Program-made: the position numbers and the translations under genes
Part shown: positions 11,839-23,477 of the stretch, piece by piece
Layout of the letters: each line of letters opens with the position of its first letter
Position numbering within the stretch: the first letter of the stretch is position 1
Assembly (NCBI RefSeq): GCF_900157365.1
Contig: NZ_FUEZ01000003.1
Span: forward strand, 434,001 to 498,000
Direction of reading: 5' to 3'
Length of the DNA stretch: 64,000 bases
From: Mycobacterium numidiamassiliense
Lineage (GTDB): Bacteria > Actinomycetota > Actinomycetes > Mycobacteriales > Mycobacteriaceae
The notes under the pieces: model-generated
What the model saw: the letters and a program-made list of their open reading frames with translations, nothing else
Database searches by the model: none
What the model was told of the DNA's origin: nothing

Positions 11839-13101
11839 CTACCCCCTCATCCGTGCCCGCACCCGATGCCGGCGGTTGGGCACCAGATCCATGGATTGCT
11901 CGAGGCCGCGACCGGCGTCCCAGGAGACGATGTCGACACCGATGGTGGCCATATCGCGATACATGCCGGCGCGCTGCAGCACCCAAAGCCGTTCGACCAG
12001 AGGATCCTTCTCCCCTTCGAATGGGAGGCGATCGAGGATGTCGACGGCCACCACGACGTGACCGCGTTTGCGCAAGTTGATCAGCGCCAGGGCGAACTCG
12101 GTGTCGAGCAATGTGGAGAAGGCGATCACAATGGCGCCGGTGGGGACGGCCGCGCGCGGCGCCAGTGTGCCCGTTGTGTTTTCGAATCGGTCGCCGGCAC
12201 CGAGCACGGTGTCGAGCACACGATAGAACTGGCGCTGACCGATGTCGGCACCGAGCCAGCGGGGGTGGTTGTCGCCCAGCGCGACGATGCCGGCGCGGTC
12301 ACCGTGACGTAATGCGGTCTGCACCACCTGAGCCGCGCCGCGCACCACGCGCGCGGTGGCCTCGGTCGCCGGGCCCGCCGGCTGCCGGTAGGCGTCGATG
12401 AGAACCACCACGTCCGCCGCTCGGTCGGTCAGCCGCTGTGTCACGTGCAACTGCCCGCGACGGGCGCTCACCGGCCAATTGACCGCTCGCAGTTGGTCAC
12501 CGGGCACGAACGGGCGAATGTCGGCGTACTCGACACCCGGACCGGTATGCCGGGTCAGGTGCGCGCCGAGGCGATCGAGCAGCTCGGTCTGCGGGATCGG
12601 CGTGGTTTGCGGGGGTGTCAGCGGAAACACGATGACCTCGGCGGCGTCGACGGTGGCGGTGCCCGCCAGCAGACCACCGCGGGCAATCACGTCGACCCGG
12701 ACCTGGATGAAGTAGCGGCCCCAGCGTTGTGCCGATGCCGCAACCGTTTTCGCGTGCCGCGAATCCGCTTCGCGGACTTCGAGGCGCATGCCCTCGATGG
12801 CGGGAACCGTGAGTTCGACCGCCGAGGCCGAACCGGGTCCCCGCTCCTCCGTTGCCCACACGCGCAGCCGGGCCTGCTCGTCTTCGAAGCAGCGCTGCGA
12901 TGCGGGCTCGGCGTGCACGTGGATGGTGGGCACCGGGCGCTGCCAGCTGATCGAGCAGAGCACCCCGAGCAGCGGCGCCACGAACGCGATGAGCTCCCAG
13001 CGCGCGCCGATCACGGCGACGGCCAGCGCAACTCCGGCGCAGGTCGCGACGGCTCGCGTCAGTTTCGATGCGCGCCAGCGGAAGTCGATGTCGTCAATCA
13101 C
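11839..13101 (-). CDS. DUF58 domain membrane-associated protein, Rv3163c-like
   Basis: A 420-aa protein with two N-terminal hydrophobic segments (about residues 15-50) followed by a large domain. It contains a typical DUF58 block (GVEYADIRPFVPGDQLRAVNW) and a von Willebrand A-like part beginning VVVLIDAYR. DUF58 proteins are commonly encoded next to MoxR AAA+ ATPases and are thought to act with them in envelope or stress functions; that link is family knowledge. The start is GTG 13101, 7 bp after the moxR stop. Position and family match Rv3163c. Confidence 0.9.
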   Translation of the reverse strand: MIDDIDFRWRASKLTRAVATCAGVALAVAVIGARWELIAFVAPLLGVLCSISWQRPVPTIHVHAEPASQRCFEDEQARLRVWATEERGPGSASAVELTVPAIEGMRLEVREADSRHAKTVAASAQRWGRYFIQVRVDVIARGGLLAGTATVDAAEVIVFPLTPPQTTPIPQTELLDRLGAHLTRHTGPGVEYADIRPFVPGDQLRAVNWPVSARRGQLHVTQRLTDRAADVVVLIDAYRQPAGPATEATARVVRGAAQVVQTALRHGDRAGIVALGDNHPRWLGADIGQRQFYRVLDTVLGAGDRFENTTGTLAPRAAVPTGAIVIAFSTLLDTEFALALINLRKRGHVVVAVDILDRLPFEGEKDPLVERLWVLQRAGMYRDMATIGVDIVSWDAGRGLEQSMDLVPNRRHRVRARMRG

Positions 13102-13108
13102 GGCGCGC

Positions 13109-14098
13109 TCATTGGGTTTCCCCGTGTCCCCCGCTTGTTCGCGGCACCGGCAAGCGCCGCAACAGTTCTCCGACGACGTCAGCGCCCTGAATCTTGCGCA
13201 CCCACATCTCCGGTCGCAGGGTGATCCGGTGTGAGACCGCGGGGATCGCGAGCGCCTTGACGTCTTCGGGGATCACATAGTCGCGTCCAAGCAGCAACGC
13301 GCGGGCACGCGCGAGCTGAACCAAATCGAGCTCGGCGCGCGGGCTGGCGCCGACCGCGACCTGGGGATGACGCCGGGTAGCGGTGGCCAGCGACACCACA
13401 TAGTGCAGCACATCTTCGTGCACCGTCACCTGCTCGACCGATTCGCGCATGGCCAGTAGATCGTGAGCGTCGACCACTTGATTGACGGTCGGCTCTGCCG
13501 AACCGCGCTCTAGACGCCGGCGCAGCATCGAGGTCTCGTCGCTCTCGGAGAGATAGCGCAGTTCCAGCCGGATCGCGAACCGGTCCAGCTGCGCCTCCGG
13601 CAGCGGGTAGGTGCCCTCGTACTCGATCGGATTGTCGGTCGCCAGAACGACGAAGGGCGCGGGTAGCTTGTGGGTTTCGCCGTCGATGCTGACTTGGCCT
13701 TCGGCCATCGCCTCGAGCAGCGCCGCCTGCGTCTTGGGCGGGGTGCGGTTGATCTCATCGGCGAGCAGCAGGTTGGTGAAGATGGGCCCGCTACGGAATG
13801 CGAAACGACCCGATTGCATGTCGTAGATCGTCGAGCCGAGCAGGTCGGCCGGCAGCAGGTCCGGGGTGAACTGGACGCGGGTGAATCGAAGTCCCAGCGC
13901 GGCGGCAAACGATCTCGCGATCAGCGTCTTGCCCAAGCCGGGGAGATCCTCGATGAGGACGTGGCCGCGCGCGAGCACCGCGGTGAGGATGAGCGTGAGG
14001 GCCGCGCGCTTTCCCACGACCACGTGTTCGATTTCGTCGAGCACGGCCTCGCAATGCGCGGTGGTCGTCGCAGCCGGCATCGTCGCTCCGCTCGTCAT
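13109..14098 (-). CDS. moxR3: MoxR-family AAA+ ATPase
   Basis: A cytoplasmic AAA+ chaperone-like ATPase of 329 aa. Walker A is DLPGLGKT (residues 51-58), Walker B is LLLADEINR, and sensor 1 lies in VLATDNPIEYEGTYPLPEAQLDRF, the MoxR signature. MoxR proteins are proposed to mature or remodel partner proteins, usually those encoded beside them. The ATG at 14098 overlaps the upstream gene by 4 bp. The symbol is given by synteny with M. tuberculosis Rv3164c. Confidence 0.93.
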   Translation of the reverse strand: MTSGATMPAATTTAHCEAVLDEIEHVVVGKRAALTLILTAVLARGHVLIEDLPGLGKTLIARSFAAALGLRFTRVQFTPDLLPADLLGSTIYDMQSGRFAFRSGPIFTNLLLADEINRTPPKTQAALLEAMAEGQVSIDGETHKLPAPFVVLATDNPIEYEGTYPLPEAQLDRFAIRLELRYLSESDETSMLRRRLERGSAEPTVNQVVDAHDLLAMRESVEQVTVHEDVLHYVVSLATATRRHPQVAVGASPRAELDLVQLARARALLLGRDYVIPEDVKALAIPAVSHRITLRPEMWVRKIQGADVVGELLRRLPVPRTSGGHGETQ

Positions 14099-14577
14099 AC
14101 CTGCTCCAACTTTCGTAGGATCTCTTCGAATGCCGCACGCCCGGGACCGGGCTGACCGTCCCTGATACGCCTAATGTTGTTGGGATTCACCCACTCCCAT
14201 AGTTCGGCCCCGAACAGCATGTGGCCGCATGCGTTAAATGCCACCGGATCCTTGGCTTGACTTTGGCCGGTCGCGATTTCGTATCGACGCGCGAGCATCG
14301 GGCGCAGATGCCGGTCCCAGTCCGCCCGGGTGGACTCCGACCACCGAATCGTCGTCTCGGTGGTGGCAAGCCAGCGACGCAACAAATTTCCCGCATCGTC
14401 GGGGGCCAGCTCGTCTTCGGCCTGTCTGTCGTCTCCCAGGATGCGCCGGATGTTGAGCAACACCAACGCCAGGGCGAGACCCGACGCGGCCACCACGAAC
14501 CGTCGATCGTGCACGATCAACACCAGCAGCTCGACCCCGATGATGAGGAAAACTCCCAGGGCGATCAGCCTTGTCAT
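14095..14577 (-). CDS. Membrane-anchored hypothetical protein, Rv3165c-like
   Basis: A 160-aa protein with two hydrophobic helices in the first 45 residues and a hydrophilic C-terminal part of about 110 residues rich in Arg, Asp and Trp. It overlaps moxR at one end and the DUF4129 gene at the other by 4 bp each, so it is clearly translated as part of the operon. The position matches Rv3165c. No known domain is recognised. Confidence 0.85.
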   Translation of the reverse strand: MTRLIALGVFLIIGVELLVLIVHDRRFVVAASGLALALVLLNIRRILGDDRQAEDELAPDDAGNLLRRWLATTETTIRWSESTRADWDRHLRPMLARRYEIATGQSQAKDPVAFNACGHMLFGAELWEWVNPNNIRRIRDGQPGPGRAAFEEILRKLEQV

Positions 14578-15524
14578 ACCGGACTCCGCAGCTCGGCGAG
14601 GACAAGCCCAAGCACTTCTACCGCCAGCGCGCGATGTCCCTCGCTCATCACGTGCGGGCTGAACCGCGCCTCTTCGAACAGGTTCACCAACTGAACGGCG
14701 TTATCGGCTTGCAGCGCATGGCTTTCGACGGCGCGGGCCAGCACCTCGGTCGGAGTGTCGAACTCTTGGGGTACGGCCCCTGGAACATTCGCCAGCTCGC
14801 GTTCCATCGCCGCGTAGCAGGCGATGATCGCCTCGCGCGGTTCGCGATTGAAGTCGGTCATCTCGGCCAATCCGAGTTCGGCTGCGCGGGCCAGAGAATC
14901 CGAGCGCCTTACCGGCGCAGCGGATTCCGCATCATCGCCGGTGAGGGCTGCCAATGTTGTGCCGCGCCAGCGCCGCCGGGAATTGATGAGCGCCGCCGCG
15001 ATGATCAGCAGCATGGTCGGGATCGCACTGGCCAGCAGGATTCCGTACATGTCGTCGTTGTCTCGCGGACGCCGCGGTTGCGGCGGCGGGGCGGTGCCGT
15101 GCGGTGGCGGGGCGGCGCCGGTATCCGCCGCGCCTTGAGATCCAGTGGCGTTGTGCGGCAGCGCGAATCGGGCCAGCAGCATCGCGATCAGTAGCCACGC
15201 GATGATCACGCCGAGCCCAATCAACAGCACCCGCCAACTGGGCCGGCCCTTGCCGGTGCCGAGCATGTCGGAGAGATCCGTGTTCTTTGGTGCTGCCGTG
15301 CGCGGATCTCGTAATCGCGCGATGACGGCGACCGCGAGCAACGTCAGCGTCGCACTCAGGGCAACAACGACGAACACCAGGGCCGCGCGGCTACTGCCCG
15401 TCTCGGCGTGCGCCACCCGGTCGCGAGCCGGCAGATATCCGCGCAAGGCGGTTGCGACGACGATCAACAGCACGATGAGGGCCACAATGCGGCCCGTCGG
15501 CTTGTCGGGCATTTGGTACACCAC
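14574..15524 (-). CDS. DUF4129 membrane protein, Rv3166c-like
   Basis: First gene of the MoxR operon, up to 316 aa. There are three membrane segments (near residues 12-30, 48-66 and 95-115, then one near 170), separated by a Pro-rich loop. The C-terminal cytoplasmic part (EPREAIIACYAAMERELA...FDTPTEVLARAVE) is characteristic of the DUF4129 domain found beside MoxR/DUF58/transglutaminase loci. The frame opens at GTG 15524; ATG 15512 (MPDKPTGR) is an equally good start, 12 bp downstream. Confidence 0.86.
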   Translation of the reverse strand: MVYQMPDKPTGRIVALIVLLIVVATALRGYLPARDRVAHAETGSSRAALVFVVVALSATLTLLAVAVIARLRDPRTAAPKNTDLSDMLGTGKGRPSWRVLLIGLGVIIAWLLIAMLLARFALPHNATGSQGAADTGAAPPPHGTAPPPQPRRPRDNDDMYGILLASAIPTMLLIIAAALINSRRRWRGTTLAALTGDDAESAAPVRRSDSLARAAELGLAEMTDFNREPREAIIACYAAMERELANVPGAVPQEFDTPTEVLARAVESHALQADNAVQLVNLFEEARFSPHVMSEGHRALAVEVLGLVLAELRSPV

Positions 15525-15593
15525 TCAACGGGTTACCTGTTGGCTGTTGCGGCACAGGCTTGTTTCATACTTGCACGCCGGGCGCGCGAATTG

Positions 15594-16462
15594 CTAGGCC
15601 GGCGTGAACGGCCGGAAGCTGCCGTCGAGCACCTCGCTGTGGCCGATCGTGCGGCCGGTGACCACGTTTGGATCCACCAGCGCCAGCTGCACTGCCGCCC
15701 GGGCGAATTCGTCTTCCGAGGCGGTGTCGCCGAAGTCGGTCGCGTAGTAGGACAGGCCCGGCGTCATGATGGGCTTGGACGGCGACAGCGCATTGACGGC
15801 GACGTGGTGGCCGGCCAGATCGAACGCCGCACATTGCGTCAGATGCTCGAGCGCCGCCTTGGATCCGCCGTAGCCGGGCAGCACGCCGCCGCCGCGGTCC
15901 GGGTAGGGACCGTCGCCGGGTATCCGGGACGCCACCGACGTGATGTTGACGATGGACCCGGCGCCCGCCTCGATCATGTCCGGACACACCAGTTGCATCA
16001 GCTCGTAGGCCGCGAACACCGCGATCTCGAAGTGTCGCCGATAGGCGTGCAGCGGGATGCTGACGAAGCCGGGCCAGCCGGGTTTGGCGGCTCCCGATGG
16101 ACCCTTGGCTGGCTTTGCGCGCTCCTGCGCACCCGGTACCGGCGGGCGCCCGGGCGCGGTGAAGGCCGCGTTGTTGATCAGAATTGTGATGGGCCCCAGC
16201 GCTTCTCGAGCCTCGCTCACCAACCCGGCAATGTCGTCGCGGTCGGTCAGATCGGCGCGGACGGCGACCGCGCGCCCGCCCGCCGCCTCGATGTCGGCGA
16301 CGGTCTCACCGATGGTCCCGGGCAACCGGTCATCCCACACCTGCTCGGTCCGGCCGGCAACGGCCACCGCCGCGCCCTCGGCGGCGAGTGCGAGCGCGAT
16401 GGCCCGGCCCAGACCGCGGCTACCGCCGGTGACGATGGCGGCCCGGCCCGCGAGTCGTAGCG

Positions 16463-16466
<4 letters not shown>
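15594..16466 (-). CDS. Short-chain dehydrogenase/reductase
   Basis: A classical SDR of 290 aa with Rossmann motif TGGSRGLG near the N-terminus, the NNAA motif, a catalytic Ser in NITSVAS and the YGGSK catalytic Tyr/Lys pair. The start is GTG 16466, coupled to the TetR stop (GTGA). The longer frame from 16511 would overlap TetR coding. An insertion rich in Pro, Gly and Lys around residues 115-135 is unusual for the family. It is co-transcribed with the TetR gene and may be in its regulon. I do not recall an SDR at this place in M. tuberculosis. Confidence 0.9.
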
Positions 16467-18258
<1,792 letters not shown>

Positions 18259-18259
<1 letters not shown>

Positions 18260-19374
18260 TGCTCGGACCGCTCGACGAGTATCCGGTACATCAGATTCCG
18301 CAGCCGATCGCCTGGCCGGGTTCCTCGGACCGCAACTTCTACGATCGTTCCTACTACAACGCTCACGACCGCACCGGAAGCATCTTCGTGATCAGCGGGA
18401 TCGGCTACTACCCCAACCTGGGGGTCAAGGACGCATTCTTCCTGATCAGGCGCGGGGACACGCAGACGGCGGTGCACGTTTCGGACGCGATCGATCACGA
18501 CCGGCTCAACCAGCACGTCAACGGCTACCGGATCGAGGTCGTCGAGCCACTGCACAAACTGCGCTTGATCCTCGACGAAACCGAAGGCGTCGCAGCCGAT
18601 CTCACCTGGGAAGGGCTGTTTCCGGTCGTCCAGGAACAGCGGCACATCCTGCGGGCCGGCAACCGGGTCACGTTGGACGCGCAGCGTTTCGCGCAACTCG
18701 GCAGCTGGAGCGGACACATCGCCATCGACGGCGAGGACATCGCGGTCGACCCCGCCACCTGGCTCGGCAGCCGCGACCGATCGTGGGGCATCCGGCCGAT
18801 CGGGGAGGCCGAGCCGGCGGGCCGGCCCGCCGACCCGCCCTTTGAGGGCATGTGGTGGCTCTACGTGCCGATGGCGTTCGAGGACTTCGCGATCGTGCTG
18901 ATCATTCAGGAGGAGCCCAACGGTTTCCGCTCGCTCAACGACTGCACACGGATATGGCGCGACGGCCGCGTCGAGCAGCTCGGCTGGCCGCGGGTCAAGA
19001 TCCACTACCGCTCCGGCACCCGCATCCCGACCGGCGCGACGATCGACGCGACCACCCCCGACGGCACCCCGGTTCACTTCGACGTCGAGTCCAAACTCCC
19101 GGTCCCCATCCACGTCGGCGGCGGCTACGGCGGCGACTCCGATTGGATACACGGCACCTGGAAGGGTGAAAAGTTCGCCGAACGCCTGACATACGACATG
19201 ACCGACCCCGGCATCATCGGCCGATCCGGCTTCGGCGTGATCGACCACGTCGGCCGCGCGGTGTGCCGTGACGGCGACGGCGATCCCGTCGAAGGCTGGG
19301 GGCTTTACGAGCACGGCGCGCTGGGTCGCCACGACCCGTCCGGGTTCGCCGACTGGTTAACCGTTGCGCCGTAA
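18259..19374 (+). CDS. Conserved hypothetical protein, Rv3169-like
   Basis: A 371-aa soluble protein with no signal peptide or membrane helix. Beta-rich segments with many Trp, Gly and Asp (for example SRDRSWGIRPIG) suggest a lipocalin/AttH-like hydroxyneurosporene synthase fold; this is an inference from composition and motif. It is translationally coupled (TAATG) to the phosphotransferase-like gene, so the pair probably works together and is repressed by the divergent TetR. Its 3' end overlaps the convergent LLM gene by 18 bp. Confidence 0.85.
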
Positions 19375-20736
19375 CCGTTCTCGATACCCGGCACCGGGAT
19401 GATCGGCCGGTAGTAGCGGCCCGGAGGCGCCGAGTCGTTCACGAAGTGTGGCCCGCGGCAAGGCTTCTGGCACCCGGCCACGTCGGCGCAGCTCGGGCAC
19501 GACGTGGCGGGCAAAGTCGACGAACGTGCCCGGGGTGGTGACATAGGCCAGGTTGAAGCCGTCTACGTCGGCCTCGTCGACCCAGTGCTCGAGTTCGTCG
19601 GCGACTTCGGTGGGCGATCCGGTGAGCACCGGGCCGCGGCCACCGATACCGATTTCCTCGGCCAATTCCCTTACCGTCCAAGCACGTTCGGGCGCCGCGG
19701 TGGTGAACGAGGCCAGCGCGGACCGGTTGGCATCGGTCTCGACGTACCGCAGCGGTTCGCCGGGGTCTAGCTCGGCCAGGTCGACCCCGGTCCAGCCGCC
19801 GAATAACGCCAACGCCCCCGGGGTACTGACGAACTGCCGGTATTCATCACGCTTGGCGACGGCGGCGTCATGCGTCTCGGCAACGATCGGGGTCACCATC
19901 GTAAATACCTTGATGGAACGCGGATCTCGGCCCAGCTCGGCGGCGGCCGCGCGCAGCGCCCGCACCGGGCCGGCCACGATCTGCGGCGTCGGGCCGGACA
20001 CGAACACCGCCTCGGCGTGGGCAGCCGCGAACCGCACACCCCGCGGTGAGGCGCCGGCCTGGAACAGGACCGGCGTGCGTTGCGGCGACGGTTCGCACAG
20101 GAACGGGCCGGGAACCGAGAAATAGCGTCCTTTGTGCTCGATGTCGTGCACCTTGGCGGGATCGGTGAACACTCCCCGCTCCCGATCCCGCACCACCGCG
20201 CCGGGCTCCCACGATGCCTCCCACAGCTTGTAGCAGACTTCGAGGTATTCGTCGGCGATCTCGTAGCGCTGGTCATGCGGAATCTGGGCGTCCAGGCCGA
20301 GATTGCGTGCGGCACTGTCCAGATACGACGTGACGATGTTCCACGCCACCCGTCCACCAGTGAGGTGGTCCAAGGTCGAAAGCCTGCGCGCCAACGCGTA
20401 GGGCTGCTCGTAGGTCAGCGACAGCGTGACGCCGAACCCGAGGGTCTCGGTCACCGCAGCCATCGCCGAAATGGCCGCGGTCGGATCGTTGACCGGAAAC
20501 TGTGCGGCATCGAGCACCGCCGCATCCCGCGAGGCGCCGTACACGTCGTAGACGCCGAGCACATCGGCGAGGAACAGCGCATCGAAACCGCCGGCCTCGA
20601 GGATGCCGGCCAGCTCGGTCCAATACCCCAGCTCGCGATACCGATAGCCCTGATCGTCCGGATGCCGCCACAACCCCGCCGACTGATGTCCCACGCAGGC
20701 CATGTCGAAGGCGTTGAGAAAGATCCTCCTAGTCAT
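19357..20736 (-). CDS. LLM-class flavin-dependent monooxygenase (NtaA/SnaA/DszA type)
   Basis: A 459-aa bacterial luciferase-like, FMN-dependent oxygenase. The N-terminus (IFLNAFDMACVGHQSAGLWRHP), GRVAWNIVTSYLDSAARNLG and LFQAGASPRGVRFAAAHAEAVF are typical of nitrilotriacetate and desulfurisation monooxygenases. The ATG at 20736 is preferred over the upstream TTG at 20748. It overlaps the transporter stop by 8 bp, so the pair forms an operon: the carrier may bring in the substrate that this enzyme oxidises, perhaps a sulfur- or nitrogen-containing organic compound. Substrate not identifiable. Confidence 0.92.
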   Translation of the reverse strand: MTRRIFLNAFDMACVGHQSAGLWRHPDDQGYRYRELGYWTELAGILEAGGFDALFLADVLGVYDVYGASRDAAVLDAAQFPVNDPTAAISAMAAVTETLGFGVTLSLTYEQPYALARRLSTLDHLTGGRVAWNIVTSYLDSAARNLGLDAQIPHDQRYEIADEYLEVCYKLWEASWEPGAVVRDRERGVFTDPAKVHDIEHKGRYFSVPGPFLCEPSPQRTPVLFQAGASPRGVRFAAAHAEAVFVSGPTPQIVAGPVRALRAAAAELGRDPRSIKVFTMVTPIVAETHDAAVAKRDEYRQFVSTPGALALFGGWTGVDLAELDPGEPLRYVETDANRSALASFTTAAPERAWTVRELAEEIGIGGRGPVLTGSPTEVADELEHWVDEADVDGFNLAYVTTPGTFVDFARHVVPELRRRGRVPEALPRATLRERLGASGPLLPADHPGAGYRERLRRNG

Positions 20737-22045
20737 GCGCTCCCCCAAGCTGCCCGCGGGTGTCCGGCGCCGCCAGGGCCGCCGCGACCGTAATCACGGA
20801 CAGCACAGCGAAATACGCCACGATCAGCCACGGCTTTCCGCCACCGACGGCCAACAGTGCCGCGGCGATCAAGGGCGCGAATCCTCCGGAGAGCACGGCG
20901 CCGATCTGGTAACCCAGCGACGAGCCACTGTAGCGCACCCGGGTATCGAAAAGTTCAGCGAACCACGCGGCCTGCGGGCCGTACATGGCGTCGTGAACGA
21001 CGTTGATGCCGAACACAATCGAAGCAACGACCGCGATCGCCGACCCGGTTCCGGCGGCTACGAAGAACAACGCCAGGGCCGCCACCCCGGCCAGCGCGCC
21101 GAACAGATACGGCGGCCGCCGCCCAATGCGATCGGACAACAGCGCCCAAGCCGGGGTGCTGACCAATCCGAGCGCCGACGATATCAACACTGCGATCAAA
21201 CCCACGCCGCCGCCCTTGCCGAATGATTCCTGAAGGTAGGTCAGCGAATACGTGGTCAGCAACACGAACAGCCCGATCTGCGACAACCGTAATCCGGTGG
21301 TTATCAGCACATTACGTGGCTGGCTGCGCAGCACCTCCAGCACCGGCAGCCGCGCCAGCTCGTCACGTTGGCGCAAGCTTGCGAAGACCGCGGCGTCGGC
21401 GAGCCGCAGCCGGACAACCAATCCGATGGCGACCAGAACGACGCTGAGCAGGAAAGGGATTCGCCATCCGAATGCCAGGAAGGCTGTCGCGCCGGTGAGC
21501 TTGCGGGTCAGAAAGAAGACCGAGGTCGCCAGCAGCATGCCGGCCGGGGAGCCGAGCTGGGTGAAGCTGCCGAACAACCCGCGGCGTCCGGGCGGTGCAT
21601 GCTCCACCGACAACACGGCCGCACCGCCCCACTCGGCGCCCACAGCAAGACCTTGGAGCACCCGTAGAAAGGCCAGCAGCGCCGGGGCGAGCAGCCCCGC
21701 CTCGGCATACGTTGGCAGCACTCCGATCGCGGTCGTGACGAGGCCCATCACCAGTAGGGCGGTCACCAAAACCGCCTTGCGTCCCAGCCGGTCCCCGAAA
21801 TGTCCCGAGACAATCGCGCCGATGGGCCGGGCTCCGAACCCGGCGGCATAGGTGGCGAACGAGGCCAGCGTGCCCGCGGTCGACGAGATGTGGGGAAAGA
21901 ACAGTGGTTTGAACACGAGCGCCGACGCGGTCGCATAGAGATAGAAGTCGTACCACTCAATCGTGGTGCCGATCATGCTGCCCAAAGCGACGGTTCGCAG
22001 CTGTGGCCTCGTGTCGGCGCCCGAGGCCGACTCGGTAATAGTCAC
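20729..22045 (-). CDS. MFS transporter, metabolite:H+ symporter (MHS) type
   Basis: A 438-aa inner-membrane transporter with about 12 helices. The MHS subfamily is indicated by the N-terminus SMIGTTIEWYDFYLYATASA, the loop 2-3 motif GHFGDRLGRKAVL and GLAVGAEWGGAAVL. GTG 22045 gives the normal family length; the open frame continues upstream to 22396 only because it is antisense to aofH. It is translated just before the LLM monooxygenase. Confidence 0.93.
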   Translation of the reverse strand: MTITESASGADTRPQLRTVALGSMIGTTIEWYDFYLYATASALVFKPLFFPHISSTAGTLASFATYAAGFGARPIGAIVSGHFGDRLGRKAVLVTALLVMGLVTTAIGVLPTYAEAGLLAPALLAFLRVLQGLAVGAEWGGAAVLSVEHAPPGRRGLFGSFTQLGSPAGMLLATSVFFLTRKLTGATAFLAFGWRIPFLLSVVLVAIGLVVRLRLADAAVFASLRQRDELARLPVLEVLRSQPRNVLITTGLRLSQIGLFVLLTTYSLTYLQESFGKGGGVGLIAVLISSALGLVSTPAWALLSDRIGRRPPYLFGALAGVAALALFFVAAGTGSAIAVVASIVFGINVVHDAMYGPQAAWFAELFDTRVRYSGSSLGYQIGAVLSGGFAPLIAAALLAVGGGKPWLIVAYFAVLSVITVAAALAAPDTRGQLGGAHD

Positions 22046-22130
22046 GTGTTCGCAGAATAGCCAGGGCGTCGCCGTGCGCGTATGTTTGCCATCGCCGTGA
22101 TGCCAACACATGTTGGGGTTGACCGAGGAC

Positions 22131-23477
22131 ATGCCGAATGCGCCGCGAGTTGTCGACGTCGTCGTGGTCGGTGCCGGCTTTGCCGGTCTGGTGGCCGCCC
22201 GGGAGCTGACCCGACAGGGACATGACGTGCTGGTCTTTGAGGGCCGCGACCGCGTCGGCGGGCGCTCGTTCACCGGCAGCGTCGCCGGATTGCCCGTGGA
22301 CCTGGGCGGTACCTTCGTCGGGCCGACGCAAGACGCCGTTTTGGCGCTGGCGGCCGAACTTGGGATCGCGACCACTCCGACGCACGACGACGGCAAGAAC
22401 GTGATCCGCTGGCGCGGCCGGACGCGGTCCTACACCGGCACCATTCCCAAGCTGTCGCTGACCGGGCTGCTCGATATCGGCCGGTTACGTTGGCAATTCG
22501 ACCGAATCGCGCGCGCAGTCCCGGTGACGTCACCCTGCGACGCGCGGCGCGCCCGCGAGCTCGACAGCCTGTCGCTCGGTGGCTGGTTGCGCTCGGTGCG
22601 CGCCAGCGCCTCGTCACGCGACCTGATGACGATCATGGCCAGGGTCACCTGGGGCTGCGAACTGGACGACGTGTCGATGCTGCACGCCGCGCGCTACACG
22701 CACGCCGCCGGCGGCATGGACCGGCTGCTCGACGTCGAAAACGGTGCTCAGCAGGATCATTTTCCGGGCGGCACCCAACAGATCGCCAAGGCGGCGGCGG
22801 CCGAGTTGGGCGCGCGGGTCGTGCTGAACGCGCCGGTCCGTCGCATCGACCGGCACGCGACGGGCGTCACGGTCATCTCCGATCGGGGCCAGGCCGACGC
22901 CGGGTTCGTCATCGTCGCGATTCCGCCGGCACATCGTGCGTCCATCGAGTTCGCGCCCCCACTGCCGGTGGAATACCAACAGCTCGCCGGGCATTGGCCG
23001 CAGGGCCGGCTCAGCAAGGCCTACGCGGCCTATTCGACGCCGTTCTGGCGGGCCAACGGATTCTCGGGCCAGGCGCTGTCCGACCAGGGGCCGGTCTTCA
23101 TCACGTTCGACGTCAGCCCGCACGCAGACGGGCCGGGCATCCTGATGGGCTTCGTCGACGCCCGCGCATTCGACTCGCTACCCGGCGATCAGCGCCGCCG
23201 CGATGCGTTGCGTTGCTTCGCCGCGCTGTTCGGCGACGAGGCGCTGGAACCTCTCGACTATGTCGATCAGCGTTGGGGCACAGAGGCTTTCGCGCCCGGC
23301 GGCCCGACCGCGGCGGTGCCACCAGGCTCCTGGACACGATTCGGGTCGTGGTTACGCGAGCCGGTCGGGCCGATTCACTGGGCCGGCACCGAGACCGCCG
23401 ACGAGTGGACCGGATTTCTCGATGGCGCCGTGCGCTCCGGCCAACGGGCCGCCGCCGCGGTCAGTGCCTTGCTATGA
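22131..23477 (+). CDS. aofH: Flavin-containing amine oxidase, Rv3170-like
   Basis: An FAD-dependent monoamine oxidase family protein of 448 aa. Dinucleotide-binding motif [19 protein letters not shown] at the N-terminus, followed by the RDRVGGRS signature, with the C-terminal FAD contact region [23 protein letters not shown] 22131 is chosen because it gives the remembered length of the M. tuberculosis homologue; ATG 22110 would add 7 residues. It is divergent from the MHS transporter (86 bp between starts) and convergent with the hydrolase, overlapping it by 6 bp. Substrate unknown. Confidence 0.93.
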   Translation: MPNAPRVVDVVVVGAGFAGLVAARELTRQGHDVLVFEGRDRVGGRSFTGSVAGLPVDLGGTFVGPTQDAVLALAAELGIATTPTHDDGKNVIRWRGRTRSYTGTIPKLSLTGLLDIGRLRWQFDRIARAVPVTSPCDARRARELDSLSLGGWLRSVRASASSRDLMTIMARVTWGCELDDVSMLHAARYTHAAGGMDRLLDVENGAQQDHFPGGTQQIAKAAAAELGARVVLNAPVRRIDRHATGVTVISDRGQADAGFVIVAIPPAHRASIEFAPPLPVEYQQLAGHWPQGRLSKAYAAYSTPFWRANGFSGQALSDQGPVFITFDVSPHADGPGILMGFVDARAFDSLPGDQRRRDALRCFAALFGDEALEPLDYVDQRWGTEAFAPGGPTAAVPPGSWTRFGSWLREPVGPIHWAGTETADEWTGFLDGAVRSGQRAAAAVSALL

